Part shown: positions 23,164 through 35,636 of the stretch, piece after piece
How the letters are laid out: every line of letters starts with the position of its first letter
How positions within the stretch are numbered: position 1 is the first letter of the stretch
DNA from: Eleusine coracana subsp. coracana
Taxonomy: Eukaryota > Streptophyta > Magnoliopsida > Poales > Poaceae
Length of the DNA: 64,000 bases
Assembly: GCA_032690845.1 (NCBI GenBank)
Contig: CM064421.1
Location: 40,662,963-40,726,962 of the forward strand
Direction: 5' to 3'
Made by a program: the position numbers and the translations under genes
Notes under the pieces: generated by a model
Told to the model about the DNA's origin: nothing
The model's input: only the letters and a program-made list of their open reading frames with translations
Database searches by the model: none

Positions 23164-24472
23164 GATCAACCTGCTTCATTGCCAATCGTTTCGTCCTAAT
23201 TCCGGAACATGCAAGGCTCATGAAGTTGTAACATGAGAACCTAAACAAGTCCATCGAGCTTCGAACGAGAAGCAACACGAACAAATTAACAAAGAAATTA
23301 CGAGTTAGGTCCATCTCCTAAACCAGTGCAACCATAATCAGTTAGAGCTAAAAAAAAGTGAAAAAAGCAGCCACGCGAACAAATTAACGACGAAATCACA
23401 AGTCTCTCCTAAACCAAAGAAACCAATTCATGTCCATCTCCTAAAACCAGTGAATGATTTTCTCTGTCATTGCTTCTTCATGTAAACATGTTTCAAGCCA
23501 AATTAACACGAGTAAACGTTTACTTCTCACTTCAATACATCGTCTGGTTCCAACTTCAACTAGTCTCAAACGTCTTGTAAACGTTTTACCTGCTCAATCA
23601 GACGGTCACCACTGTCAGCTTCCCTATTTCACCAAGTGTACTCGCCGAGCTAACTGACTCCTAGTCCTGACTTTCTCTTGAAGTGTATAGAAAGCAGCCT
23701 TCGACTCCCGTTTTCGTTTGAAAATAGTTGGGCTTATTCTCGTTTCAAAAAAAAAAAAAAACACTGACATTGAGTACTGTTAAAAGGATTCTTCAGCAAC
23801 ATGCACCACAGCGCACAGCCTCACGGCACTCGGCATGGTCCATTGCTATACGGATAGCCTCAACATAAAGACACAAAAGTTATATCTTTCAGATAATAGT
23901 CTTGTTTTGTCTTTTGTTTCTCAGTTACCTTTAGGTGTTGTATTTTAGAATGAATAGAATTATAGAAATACTGGTATTAGGTTAGTCTTAGTCTAAGTTT
24001 ATAGGTTTTAAACTCATATATATCACATAATAAAAGCAAAAACATTAACATGACATAAAATTTATATTCAAAGACGAGAGTTACGTTTCATGAGGATTAA
24101 ACTTGGTGTATACAATTAACCAAACTATAAAACCTGGATGAAACCTCCACTGAAAATAATTTGTTTTATTCATCTTTACATATTTTATGGACTACCATTA
24201 GTCAATTAGATCCATCATTTAAATGACATGTTAGCCTATAAAACTATAATATGAATCTTTACATTGAGAGTCTGTATTGTATATGGTATAATATTTTTGA
24301 AATCTGTTCAATAAAACTTTACATTGATCTTAAATAAATCAGGATAATTGTGTTTCTACCCCTAATTCCAACCTTGGCCATAGTTGATAGTACCTGATAC
24401 TCTATTACAAACCTATATATAAGCCCTTTAGCGTTCTTCGGCCTATGCACTTGTACCCAAGGTTCAAAAAGT

Positions 24473-24630
24473 CGGTGGAACCGGCCGGCTCGGTTTAGCC
24501 AAAAACCGATCAGCTAACCGTAGCTAGTTACTATAGCTATGATTAGCCGGACAAAACCGGTCGGTTAGGACGACCGGCCGGAATCGGTTCCCTGGTTAAC
24601 CGGTCGGTTCCAGCCGGTTATTAAAACACT
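24473..24630. repeat. CCGGTTAACCGG-rich dispersed repeat, second copy
   Basis: It has many inverted words of the type aaccggtcggtt, ccggccgg and ggttaaccggtcggttcc, ending 'ggttattaaaacac'. It is similar in composition to 16500-16700 and probably a foldback-type element, but its family is unknown to me. Confidence 0.45.
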
Positions 24631-25524
24631 CCTTGTACCTTAGCTGTCTTTGAGCCTTCTCTTCTATATAAAAAAAATGATACACAAAGCTTTTGCCCGT
24701 GTACGAAAAAGAAAAAAGAAGTTTGTCACGACACATCGCGTCTGCCGCACTTTTTAATACTCCGATGAGCGAGGTCGTTTGATTGGACTCCGCATTTGAT
24801 TGATTCATCAGCGGACCTGTCTGCCTCCTGTTCGGTCATACGATGGCTGAGCAGCGAAGCAACAGCAACCCAATGCATGCCAACTTGCTGCGTTTCACAG
24901 CATGACCAGCGCTGAGGTCCGAGGATCGGCACTCTCCTGTCAAGCACGCCATGCCGGCTGCTGGCCAGAGATACCGTGGCCCCTGTGCGCTGTTCTTCTC
25001 GTAGGCTACTGCGGCCGGAGGTGGAACCGTTGGCAAAGTTGAGATTCATGGAATGTGATGAGAAGCTACAGAACCAGAAAGACTTTGAGGGTGCTCTACA
25101 GCCTGGTTGTTTCCTAACATTTTCTCCGCTGTCCGGTTGTTTTTCCACTGATTGATTTACGGCGGGCGGGACGGCATACTTCAATGCGTTCTGAAGAAAA
25201 TATCCGCGCTAAGGATAACGAAGAAAATCGTGATACGATCCATCGCCCCCGGCTCAGTCGACACTATGCTGAAGAAAGAAAAGAGACACTTCACAGCGAC
25301 ATGTAACCAACTGGTATTAACTGCAAAGTGGCGATTTGATGTTATGTAAGCTTCATGCACGGTATGCGAAGGAAGAGGTCAAACGTGGTACACAACGGAA
25401 AACGAAAGGTATTAAGTGACGAGAAAACCAGCCGTGCAGCTGACTGAATGCTTTGATGCTCAACAGCATGCACACGGACACTATGCCCGCAGCTTTATCC
25501 AGCTGCAGGACTGGTCTTTGCTGT

Positions 25525-25532
25525 GTATATAT
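25525..25532 (+). promoter_or_regulatory. Probable TATA box of the receptor kinase
   Basis: gtatatat lies about 75 bp upstream of the chosen ATG at 25603, leaving room for a short leader. Confidence 0.5.
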
Positions 25533-25602
25533 TTCACTCGGCTTCCTCGTTTCATCTGAACCAACAAACGAAGACCAATAAGTCGTGCACCTGCATGCCA
25601 CA

Positions 25603-28029
25603 ATGACCATGCTAGTCATCCTGTACTTGATGATCTTTTCCGCCCTGAACCTCCCAGCAATTGGCGCCATTGACTCCCTCACCTTGGGCCAATCACTCCC
25701 ATGGAACCAGACACTGGTCTCCAAGGGCGGCAATTTCGAGCTGGGACTCTTCAAGCCGGGCAACTCCACCAAGTACTATATAGGCATATGGTACAAGAAG
25801 GTCTCCAAACAAACGGTCGTGTGGGTGGCGAACCGGGAGCGCCCGATCAGTGAACCCTCGGCCTCCCGGTTCACGCTAAGTGATCGCGGCGAGCTGCAGC
25901 TCCTCGCGACGACGCCGTCGAACTCGAACACGCTGCTGTGGTCGTCCAACGCGTCCTCGCCGTCGCCGCGCAGCACCGTGGCCACGCTCCAGGACGACGG
26001 CAACCTCGTGGTGCAGAGCAACGCGACGACGACGACATCGACCGTTCCGACGTGGCAGAGCTTCGACCACCCCACGGACACGTGGCTCCCCGGAGCCAGG
26101 CTGGGGTACGACCGGGAACGCGGCGTGCACAGCTTCCTCACGTCGTGGACGGACTCCGGGAACCCGGCGCCGGGAGCGTTCTCCATGGAGATCGACCCAA
26201 ACGGGGAGCCCAAGTTCGACCTGCTCGCCGGCGGCGCGCACCGGTACTGGACGACGGGACTCTGGGACGGCGAGATCTTCGTCAACGTGCCGGAGATGCG
26301 GTCGGGCTACTTCGTCGGCGTCCCCCACGCGCCTAACGCCAGCGTCAACTTCTTCAGCTACCACGACCGGGTCCTCATGGGCATCGGCCACTTCAAGCTG
26401 GACGTGACCGGGCAGATGCGGCGGCGGCAGTGGAACGCGCTGGACGGGAAGTGGATCCTCTTCTGCTCCGAGCCCCACGACACGTGCGACGTGTACGGCT
26501 CGTGCGGGGCCTTCGGCGTGTGCAGCAACACCACCGACCCCGCGTGCGAGTGCCCCGCGGCGTTCGCGCCGCGGTCACGGAGGGAGTGGGAGTTGGGGAA
26601 CACGGCCGCGGGGTGCGAGAGGCGGGTACGGCTGGAGTGCGCCACCGACGGGTTCCTCAAGCTGCCGCACGCCGTGCAGCTCCCGAACGGCTCGGTGGAG
26701 GCTTCTGGAGCAGCACAGAGCGACAAGGCGTGCGAGCTCGCCTGCCGACGAGACTGCTCCTGCACGGCTTACCTCTACGATGGTACGAAGTGCTCCGTGT
26801 GGAACGGAGAGCTCGTCAACCTCAGGACGCTACCAAACGATGATCAAGGCGACGACGGCTCATCCCAGACCGTGCTTCACATACGTGTCGCGGCCTCGGA
26901 GGTGCCGCCGGCAGCAACGCATTCCTGGAAGAAATCGATGGTGATGCTGACCAGCGGAGCAGCGGCCGTGGTCTTCCTCCTGGCGTGTCTCGTGATGGTG
27001 GTCGCGGTGGTGCTGCTGCTGCGGAAGCGGCGGGGCAAGGGCAAGGTTACGTCGACGCAAGGCTCGCTGCTGCTGTTCGACTGCCGCGCCGTGAGGGCGG
27101 CGACCCGGGACTTCTCGGAGAAGCTCGGGAGCGGGAGCTTTGGGTCCGTGTTCAAGGGTGCGCTCTCAGACGCGACGCCCGTGGCGGTCAAGACGCTGGA
27201 CGGGCTCCGGCAGGGAGAGAAGCAGTTCCGCACCGAGGTGGTCACGCTCGGCATGATCCACCACGTCAACCTCGTCCGCCTACGCGGCTTCTGCTCCGAG
27301 GGGAACAAGAGGGCGCTCGTGTACGACTACATGGCCAACGGCTCGCTGGACGCGTACCTGTTCAAGAACGGCTCGAGCACCAAGGTGTTGAGCTGGAGCC
27401 AGAGGTTCGGCATCGCTGTCGGCGTGGCCAGGGGCCTGGCGTACCTCCACGAGAAGTGCCGGGAGTGCATCATACACTGCGACATCAAGCCGGAGAACAT
27501 CCTCCTCGACGAGGAGCTGGGCGCCAAGCTCGCGGACTTCGGCATGGCCAAGCTCGTCGGCCACGATTTCAGCCGTGTCCTGACCACCATGCGGGGCACG
27601 CTCGGGTACCTCGCGCCGGAATGGCTTGCAGGCGGTGCGGTCACCGCCAAGGCCGACGTGTACAGCTTCGGCTTGCTGCTGCTCGAGCTCGTCTCGGGCC
27701 GCCGGAACAACAGCTCATCGTCCCAGGGCGCCTGCTCTGGCGTGTACTTTCCGGTGCATGCTGCGGTCAGGTTGCAAGCCGGCGACGTTGTTAGCCTGCT
27801 GGACGAGAGGCTGGCCAGGGATACCAACTTGAAGGAGCTTGAGAGGGTCTGTAAAGTCGCGTGCTGGTGTATCCAGGACGACGAAGGCGACCGGCCGACG
27901 ATGGGCCTCATCGTGCAGCAGCTTGAAGGTGTTGCCGACGTTGCGTTGCCGCCGATCCCGTCGCAGCTTCACATGCTGGCAATGGCGAATGTCTGCGTCA
28001 GTGGAAACGAAAAGGATGAATTCTGTTGA
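25603..28029 (+). CDS. G-type lectin S-receptor-like Ser/Thr kinase (SD-2 type)
   Basis: Single-exon plasma-membrane receptor kinase of 808 aa. The start at 25603 was chosen because it opens directly on a hydrophobic signal peptide (MTMLVILYLMIF...). Order of domains: bulb-type lectin (about 24-150; GGNFELGLF, IGIWYKKVSKQTVVWVANR), S-locus glycoprotein region (YDRERGVHSFLTSWTDSGNP; DTCDVYGSCGAFGVC), PAN/apple (C.L.CRRDCSCTAYLYD), one membrane span (about 447-470), then a kinase. The glycine loop is GSGSFGSVFKG, the lysine VAVK (about 530), the catalytic loop HCDIKPENIL (about 625), DFG at about 645, then GTLGYLAPEW. The loop has Cys in place of Arg before Asp, so this is a non-RD kinase, a class often tied to innate-immune or pathogen signalling. 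The nearest relatives I recall are At2g19130-like proteins. The ligand is unknown. The frame is intact. Confidence 0.93.
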   Translation: MTMLVILYLMIFSALNLPAIGAIDSLTLGQSLPWNQTLVSKGGNFELGLFKPGNSTKYYIGIWYKKVSKQTVVWVANRERPISEPSASRFTLSDRGELQLLATTPSNSNTLLWSSNASSPSPRSTVATLQDDGNLVVQSNATTTTSTVPTWQSFDHPTDTWLPGARLGYDRERGVHSFLTSWTDSGNPAPGAFSMEIDPNGEPKFDLLAGGAHRYWTTGLWDGEIFVNVPEMRSGYFVGVPHAPNASVNFFSYHDRVLMGIGHFKLDVTGQMRRRQWNALDGKWILFCSEPHDTCDVYGSCGAFGVCSNTTDPACECPAAFAPRSRREWELGNTAAGCERRVRLECATDGFLKLPHAVQLPNGSVEASGAAQSDKACELACRRDCSCTAYLYDGTKCSVWNGELVNLRTLPNDDQGDDGSSQTVLHIRVAASEVPPAATHSWKKSMVMLTSGAAAVVFLLACLVMVVAVVLLLRKRRGKGKVTSTQGSLLLFDCRAVRAATRDFSEKLGSGSFGSVFKGALSDATPVAVKTLDGLRQGEKQFRTEVVTLGMIHHVNLVRLRGFCSEGNKRALVYDYMANGSLDAYLFKNGSSTKVLSWSQRFGIAVGVARGLAYLHEKCRECIIHCDIKPENILLDEELGAKLADFGMAKLVGHDFSRVLTTMRGTLGYLAPEWLAGGAVTAKADVYSFGLLLLELVSGRRNNSSSSQGACSGVYFPVHAAVRLQAGDVVSLLDERLARDTNLKELERVCKVACWCIQDDEGDRPTMGLIVQQLEGVADVALPPIPSQLHMLAMANVCVSGNEKDEFC

Positions 28030-28380
28030 AAGAACAATAGCAAATTAGCGATAGAAAATTATTGTAACGAATACAACAATTGCCAGCGTGGAATGAAATA
28101 CGATCACAAGAAGCATGAATTAGCCAACTGATTACCGACTTCTGATGTTCTGAACAAACTATTCAAAACCGCTCGTTACCAAAATTGCGATTGCATTCCT
28201 TTATACTCACTTCTGCCTCTGTTCTGTACAACTTCGGGATGGGAAAACTTTCTAATATCTACAAAGAATACAGCAAGCACATGCCCAGAAACGTAACTAT
28301 CACTGTACATTCTAACAGCTAAACACAAGCCCCCAAAAGAATGAATGAAATCAAAGGAGAATTACAAGGAACCGACACTA
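28030..28380. other. Short convergent intergenic spacer
   Basis: About 350 bp separate the stop of the receptor kinase (+) from the stop of the LRR gene (-), so this must hold both 3' UTRs. Nothing else is seen here. Confidence 0.7.
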
Positions 28381-31300
28381 TCAGGATATACACTTTACAG
28401 GTAAAGACGAAGCCGATGCTGCCGAGTAAAGAGCCGTAAGTACAGAAATGAACTTCAGAAGTGCTTCTTCAGAGAACCACTCAAGTTTCCATCTAAGTGC
28501 TTCATCTGACTGCTTGCTGCGCATATTTGGGAAGCTACACTTTCCTTCTTGATCACGATTGTCCAAAACCAATGCCAGACACTTGTTGCTGCACCGATCC
28601 ATAACCTGAATGCACAAAATGCAAAAGATGAAGAACATCTTAAAAAGAAGATGCCACCAAGTTTTCGAAAGACTTGGCTTAAATTTGCTAGTGCAACAGC
28701 ACAACACAGTTTTGCAATAAAGACAATAGAACCACAGTGACAGATATAACAAAAACTAGAATTGAACTAGGGTTTCAAGATCAGGATTAACTCGTAAAGC
28801 AGTCACACCATACTTTTCTCTTTCCAATAGCAGCCAATGCACGGCCTGTGTCCGATATCAAATATTCCCTTAACACTATCTGTCCTTCCATGCCCCATAC
28901 TTTGTCAATTACATCTGCTCTGTGCTAAGCAACCTATTGACTTCTTTTTCAAGAACACTGTACAAGCGATGCATCATACACTAAATAGAGAGATTACTAG
29001 TGTTTTTTACTTGGTGGTATGTATTGATTGAGGAAAAAAAATTGTACAGTGTAAATTACTAGTGTTTTTTCAAGAATCTGCAATAGTGCATTGATTGAGG
29101 AAAAAAAATTGTTAATAGGGGTGTAAATTACTGAAACACTAAAGGACACCTCCAGCACTCTTTAGTCTAATCAAATGAACTACTTATCCAAAATGAGGGC
29201 AACCCACTTCTCTTCGATTAAATGAACTAGTTTTCTAAATAAGCCCTCATTTCGGAAAACTAGTTCATTTGATCGAACTAAAGAGAGTTTGAGGCAACCC
29301 TTAAGAGTCAACAAATTACAACCCTACCTGTCAAGATTCTTAAGTGCGAAAATAATCAAGAAGTGTGCTGTCCTTGAAACCATAAAATGAGTGCTTCCAG
29401 CTAAGTGCATCACACAAGTTGTTTCTGCTAAATAGAAAACTCTGTGCATACAGAGATTATAGAAGATGAAGCCACAGAGGGTTTTCATATGATAGGGCTA
29501 AAATAAGGTCTATAAAAATAGTAGGTTGCAATTCAATGTAGTAAACCAGAGAAATTAGAATTTTTAAATGTCAACTTACCACTTCTTGAATACTATTAAT
29601 AGAACAACACGTATCAAGAGAAAAGTATGGGCGATTTGAGTTATCAAGTAGGCCACCAAACTGATTTAGGTCCTCAATGAAAATCAATATTGATCCATCA
29701 ATAACAATGATGGATCTCATAACCAGAGAGTGCTCTGCAGAACAAAATGAACAATAATATCTCAGCAACTTGTAAGCAAAAGTAATCAAATAGATGAAGG
29801 TGCAGTGAACTCTATTTTTGTGAGAATGCAGGCTACAAATAGAGAGGTAGTTCTGGATAATGGATATGTTCCGTGAAAAAAAGAATGTAGTGATGTTTCA
29901 TCTGTTTTCATCACCACGACAGCCAGATCATGATACCTTCAGCATCATTCTTGCAGAACATCAATATAGAATAGAGAAATATTCCCATCATTGCACCTTG
30001 GCATACACATTTCTCAAGAGATTCAACTTGGATGTTCTCCCAACTGCCATTTAAATTGCAAAAATAAGCATAACAAGAAAATGGGCATAGGAGGAGAAAA
30101 CATTAGTTGGTTTGTTCATGGCAGTAGTAGAAACTAAACAGACCACACCTTTGCAAAGTCACGCCATGGGTTGATTCCGGGAAATCAGATACAGTTAAGA
30201 GCCAAAGTACATCTTGCGCCTCCTTGGAAGTCCGCATCAAGAATAGATGTGTTGTATTGTCTACCATGTGTATCCTACGGCATAGCAAAATAAAAGTAAG
30301 CCTCAGGCCAACCAAGCTACTACTGTTAGATGTTGATATGCTAATATACCTCAGTGCCTGTAGTCCCAGCCCAACCAAAACTTTTTCTAGACTTTCCAAT
30401 CTACTGCTGCCCAAAATCTTTGACACTGTTTCTGTATAATCAACATGTAAGAAATTGTGGCAATTGGAAAAAAAATAGGCTTCTATTAAAAAAATTTTGA
30501 TATATAGCCAGCTGCCAGTCTTAACAAAAAAACATAATTACAAGAGACATGGATGGGAAAAATAAAGTAGAAATAAAGTATTAACCTTGTCCATCTTGAT
30601 CCATATCAACTAGCAATATGTATAGTTTGCTCTGGGAACTTCGTACCAAGGCTACCTCTCTACATGAAGCAACAGAATCCCGGTCAAATATGTAGTAAAA
30701 AAAAGGTCAAACAAGCGATTGGCCATCAAAATAAAGATTTATTCTTTTTGGCAATTAGAAACATAAGCTAATTCGATAGAAAAGAAGAAAGATAAGACAT
30801 AGGGTGTGTTTGGTTTGAGGCCTAGTGAAAGCTTCCTGGGCCAGCAATCTAGCCCCAGGCACCCAAAATTGGACGCCTGGGATTGCTGCCTGGGATTATG
30901 TTCACTCAGATGGGAACAGTTTACAGGCCTGCGATGTGCTGCACATCGACTAATTCAACATTTAGTTAAGTTGCCAAGTTACCATCATTAACTGCAATGC
31001 ACTTAATTTCGAAATTTAATCCTCTCGCGAGCACATAGGCATATAACTCTGAGTTCAAACAGAGTTTAACCATGAAACAGAGGTCCTCTTTGCGAAGAGC
31101 AATTTTGAAGTGTCACATGGATGTCTTAATTTTATTTTTTAAAAAAACTATGGCACACAAGAGGGTAACTACATTAATCTGATACGCTAGTCCTTAAATC
31201 TACAAGCAAAGATGACAGTACTAAATTGAATTGATACTATTTTCTATAAAATATTACCCCCAACCTCTTTATGGGTCATTGTTAGAGTTTCCGCAAAATA

Positions 31301-34300
31301 TAACTCGACATTGAGCCTTTAAAGTGATGCATTCCCATTTATTAACCAATGCAACAGCTGTTCACCAATGTATGTAATTTCCACAGTTTGGAGTACAGGG
31401 GGAGATTTCTCACCTTTGAACTAAACCACTTGCATCCTGAAACAGGTACACACAAAATGCTACTTGTTCACATGTTTCATACTCTCCGTTATTTGCTACT
31501 TCCGCATTGAAGAAATCCTTTAGAGTCTTTTGTTTGTCTCCATTACAACAAATTGCGTTTGTGCAGACAGATGAATTCTTTTTATGCATGATTTTATGGA
31601 TTTCAGAGCCTTGAATAAGAGGAATACTTCTGCTAGGGTGGCCATTTCCTTCAAGTAAAACATGCCCATCCACCTGATCTCCATTAGCCTTTAGAAATTC
31701 TGGTTTGGTACCATTGTGATTCTTGAAAATAGAAAATACCTTCCTCTTAAATTTCTGCTTGCCCTTTTCTGTAACTGAATGGCCTGTGTCATGACCTAGT
31801 TGACCATTGATTTGGTTGTTTTCATGAAACTCCTTAATGTCAAACTGTCTGTCATTTGTACAACTTTCTTCATCTTCTGTTGAATGGTCAGACAGGAATG
31901 TGTCCCCTGAAGAATAATGTAAGCTGTTCTTTTTCTCATGATATCTATCTACAAAAGGAAATGAAGGCATCTGACCATTAAGAGCCAAGTCCATCTTTGC
32001 CTGAATTGCTATGCAATCATCTTCTGAATTACATGAACACAATTCATCTGAAGAATCATCACTGCAGCTGCTACCACTACCAAGCGAACCAACAGAATGA
32101 AGATCTCCAGAAATCTTCAAAAATTCTTCCTCCAAGAAGAGTCTACGATGTAGAATGTCCTCCTTGTATTGTGGTGGTGACTGTGGACTATGATATGCAT
32201 AGGGTGGATTTGGTTCTATCAATCTGCTCATTGTATTGGATGGTGTTCCATTTACCAGCATATTTTTTGAGCCATTATCCAACTCAGAAAGGTGGTCAGA
32301 CTCTGAAGTGCCTATTATGTCTAAAGGAGGAGGTCGTTGAAAAGAATTCATGTGCATCTTCAGATGATGTTGGCCAATATTCACTTCATTTGACACTCCA
32401 TTAGTGCCAGCATTATCTGTGAAAGACAAATCTGATTCCAAAAGGTTTGAGCTGCTCCCACCTTCAGATGAATGTACCGAATCCGACATGTTTGAAGTCT
32501 CACCGTGTGGTTTCTGCCTCTTCTTTTGTCTCCTACAGCTTCCATTCCCATTTGTCAAATTATCAAACAGGCTGTTGCCTTCTGTTTTCTCTGAATTTTC
32601 ATCCATCCACTCCTTAAATTCACGGAGCCAATCACTTGATTTTTGTTTCTTAAGTAATTCAGCAGTGTTTATCAAGGAAGCAATTTTTATGTCATGATCA
32701 GCAGCTGCAACTTCATCCTTCTTCGAACTGTCACTATCACATGGAGTGGACTGCTGGTCTACACCTTCATCACAGAGATTTCTTTCTTCCTCCACTATAC
32801 TGGCAAGTCTTGAATTTTTTCTCTGCAATCATTAAAGGTTAAAATCAATTATCAATTTATCACTGATGCAATTCAATAGAGTCACACTCAGCAGATGAAT
32901 GAATGCAAGGTCCTAGACTTGCGCAACACTATTCCAATTTAGCAAAGTTGGTATGTCTTGTATTTGCACTTCCAGAAGTCCAATTATCACATACACCACC
33001 ATTTCGCCTGCCATAAGAATTTTTGCATTCATGCAACAAACATAAGCAAAACAGTGTTTCACTACAACATATATTTGTTAAGTTACCTATACTGTAGGGT
33101 ATCAACACAACTTCTGACCAAGGAAACTCGATATTTGGTGCAGTGTGATAGGCAATGCATCAAACAAGTGCAATTAGTGTAACAGAATAACTGGAACATA
33201 CCATCTTCGAACTTAATGTGTCTTCATCCTCATGGTCATCAACTGCAGGAAAATAAAATCCATAACCAGCAGGTTGATTTTGTCTGCATGCAAAGAGTAC
33301 TTGCTTTTCCCAGTATTCTTGTGTGTTCATACCTTTATCATCTAACTTCAACTGAACCAGAAAAAAGCCATGGAAGAAATCTGTCATGACACTTTACTCC
33401 AATACTGCGGAACAAACTATTGTGATGGGAGTTATAGAGAACAAAAAGGAGTATGATATTTGTAGTTAACTACTTACACTCTCTGGATTCCGGAAAAAAC
33501 TGAACACATGTGCTCGATACCACCGAGCACAGCAGATTGGGTTGCCTTCCAACCACAGGTTCTGTAACAAAGGAAGGGTGCCAAGGACTTCCAACTCTGA
33601 GAAACTTGATATGATATTGTAAGACAGATCAAGCCCCACAAGTGACTTGAGATTTTCAATTCCATGTACTGTACTTAAAGCATTATTTCTCACAACAAGT
33701 TTAACAATTCGGCTGGAAACCTGCAAGAAAGCAATGCGTAACTGTATATAAAACTGGGGCAACAAATAAAAATAATGTCAGACTTGCAAGGTGCTGGACC
33801 AAATTAGTAGAAAGGAAGTGCAATTACCTCATTCAAGGATGAAATTGAACGGAGATGATTAAATCCAAGATCCAGACTTCGCAATTTTGTGCATTTCCGC
33901 AGATTGTCGACCTTGGCAAACTTGTTCCGACTAAGATCCAGGGTTTCTACTGCAGGTAACAATTGCAGCGACTCGTCCATGAGTACCAGACCATTAGAAG
34001 CACATGAGACATATGAAAGTTTGCTCCATACAGGAGAGTCCTTGATATCTGTGATTCTACTAGCGAATATATGCCTAAGAGCATCCTGCAGTAGCACAAA
34101 AGAACACCTTATGTTCAAAAGTATAAAGTGAGGGAATCTCTGCTGTGAGTTGGCTAAGATACACAGATGATTTAGAAGTGCTTAGAGAGGGAGCCTGAAT
34201 CAAAAGAACATTGAGACTCTAGCGAAGCCACACAAGAACATGGGATTTAGCTAAGCTTGAATCACAAGACCATGAGAATACTATCTTCTGTCTAGGATGG

Positions 34301-35636
34301 ATTAGGACTGTATTACTTCCAATCCAAAGACCATTGACAGACCATCAAGATCTCATTCTAAGATGGATGAAATTCTCCATTTAGTATTCATTCACAATGT
34401 GCAATACAGAGTATAAAAGGAGACAGAAATCTATATTACAATATAGGATGTTCATCAAGAAATACATGGTTGAGCAAATCTTTTATTATGCTACAGCTTA
34501 AGCAGATGACATAATAAATACAGCAAGTACATGAGGCATGATTGTTGTTACAGTTGCTTATATGCACTCTAAAAAACAAAGGGGCGATACAATACTGCAA
34601 ACAATGAGAATTCAGAAGCTCTGCAAGATGCAAAAATTTATATACGCCAGAGAAACTGTGGTGACTAAATTCATATGTAATTCAAGGAATGCATGATAAT
34701 TGATAGGCACCAGAAAAAAAAAATTCCATTAAGCACAAACGAGCCCCATAAACTTAAGTTGCACACTTCAAAGGTATATTTTAGAAGCTAGAATGAAGAT
34801 CAAAATGACATGCACAAAAAAGTGACAAAAACATTCCAAGTAAACATAATACGAAAGAATAAGTGTACATGACTCGACATCAGATCCTAGGAATAAATCA
34901 ACAGTGTGGTTGAGTGGGCCACCGTATTGCAGCAAGCGGGCTAAAATAATGGTGGCGCACTAGCTGTGGTTGATGAACGAAAACAGCAAAGCACAGGTAC
35001 AATTTCCAGCTCAATATGGCTCACAGATTAGTTGAGGATCATAAGTAGAAGGAACCTTGGCCCTGTGGTGATTGGTAAGTGGTGACCAACATGCAGATTG
35101 CCCCAAGCAACGAACTAGTCCAAATGAAATGAAATTGAACCAGAGGAAGGATGAGGGTGACAGGAACGCACCGTTGAATCGTAACAGACGAGCCTCTCGA
35201 GGGTGTTGCGGAGGTCGAGCAGGCCCCTGGCCGCGGAGGTGGAGAGGTCGCATCCCCGCAGCTCGAGCACGCGCAGGCGCGCGAAGGGCAGGAGCGATAG
35301 CGGCGCCGGGTCGCGGCCGGGCCCCGCAGCGACGACCTTGAGCGAGGTGAGGAGGCGCAGGATCCGGCGGAGCTGCTCGAGCGCGCGGTGGTCGCCGAGG
35401 TCGGCGACGTAGGCGCGGAGGTAGTCGACGGGCGCGCCGGCGCCGACGGCCTCGAGCTCCCGGAGCGCCTCGAGGCGGGAGGCGACGTAGTGGAGCCCGA
35501 CGGGGTGGAGGCGCAGGGTGACGGAGCCGTCGAGCAGCGCGCCCGCGTGGTGCTCCACGAAGCGGACGAGCAGGTTGAGGTAGCGGTCGCCGGTCACCGG
35601 CGCCGCCGTCCCGGCCCCCGCTCGCGGCGCGGACAT
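28381..35636 (-). CDS. LRR protein resembling STK11IP / LKB1-interacting protein
   Basis: Minus-strand exons by eye: 35636-35172, 34085-33828, 33720-33478, 33351-33202, 32822-31414, 30659-30586, 30431-30350, 30274-30149, 30043-29937, 29734-29580, 28605-28381. All phases agree, giving 1097 aa. Residues 1-155 form a helical N-terminal region encoded by a very GC-rich exon. Residues about 156-322 are SDS22-type leucine-rich repeats (VETLDLSRNKFAKVDNLRKC, LRSLDLGFNHLRSI, LVGLDLSYNIISSF, LQNLWLEGNPIC) followed by an LRR cap with a WYR motif. A low-complexity acidic/Ser middle (exon of 1409 nt) follows. The C-terminal exons look like a PH-type fold (LVMRSIIVIDGSILIFIEDL). Overall order and length resemble animal STK11IP; plant relatives are often labelled 'outer arm dynein light chain 1'. 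The LRR call is sure; the STK11IP link is inference. Confidence 0.85.
29142..29302. mobile_element. Tourist-like MITE in an LRR-gene intron
   Basis: The left arm (CACTCTTTAGTCTAATC, then AAATGAACTA and AAAATGAGGGC) pairs with the reverse complement of the right arm (CTCTCTTTAGTTCGATC, AAATGAACTAG, GAAATGAGGGC). The two arms make a foldback of about 160 bp. TAA-like trinucleotides adjoin both ends, consistent with PIF/Harbinger. Confidence 0.6.

Larger units (their letters stand above)
21793..25520. other. Intergenic region between the glucanase and receptor-kinase genes
   Basis: No convincing gene. Around 22.26-22.5 kb there is a promoter-like block: GGCCCAC/AGCCCA-type words (site II-like), CCCTAACC (telobox-like) and CTATAAAA at about 22465, followed by a CT-rich leader. 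No protein I can recognise follows. It may be a detached promoter of a lost gene. AT-rich filler occupies 23.8-24.4 kb, and a GGTTAACC-type repeat lies at 24473-24630. Confidence 0.5.
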
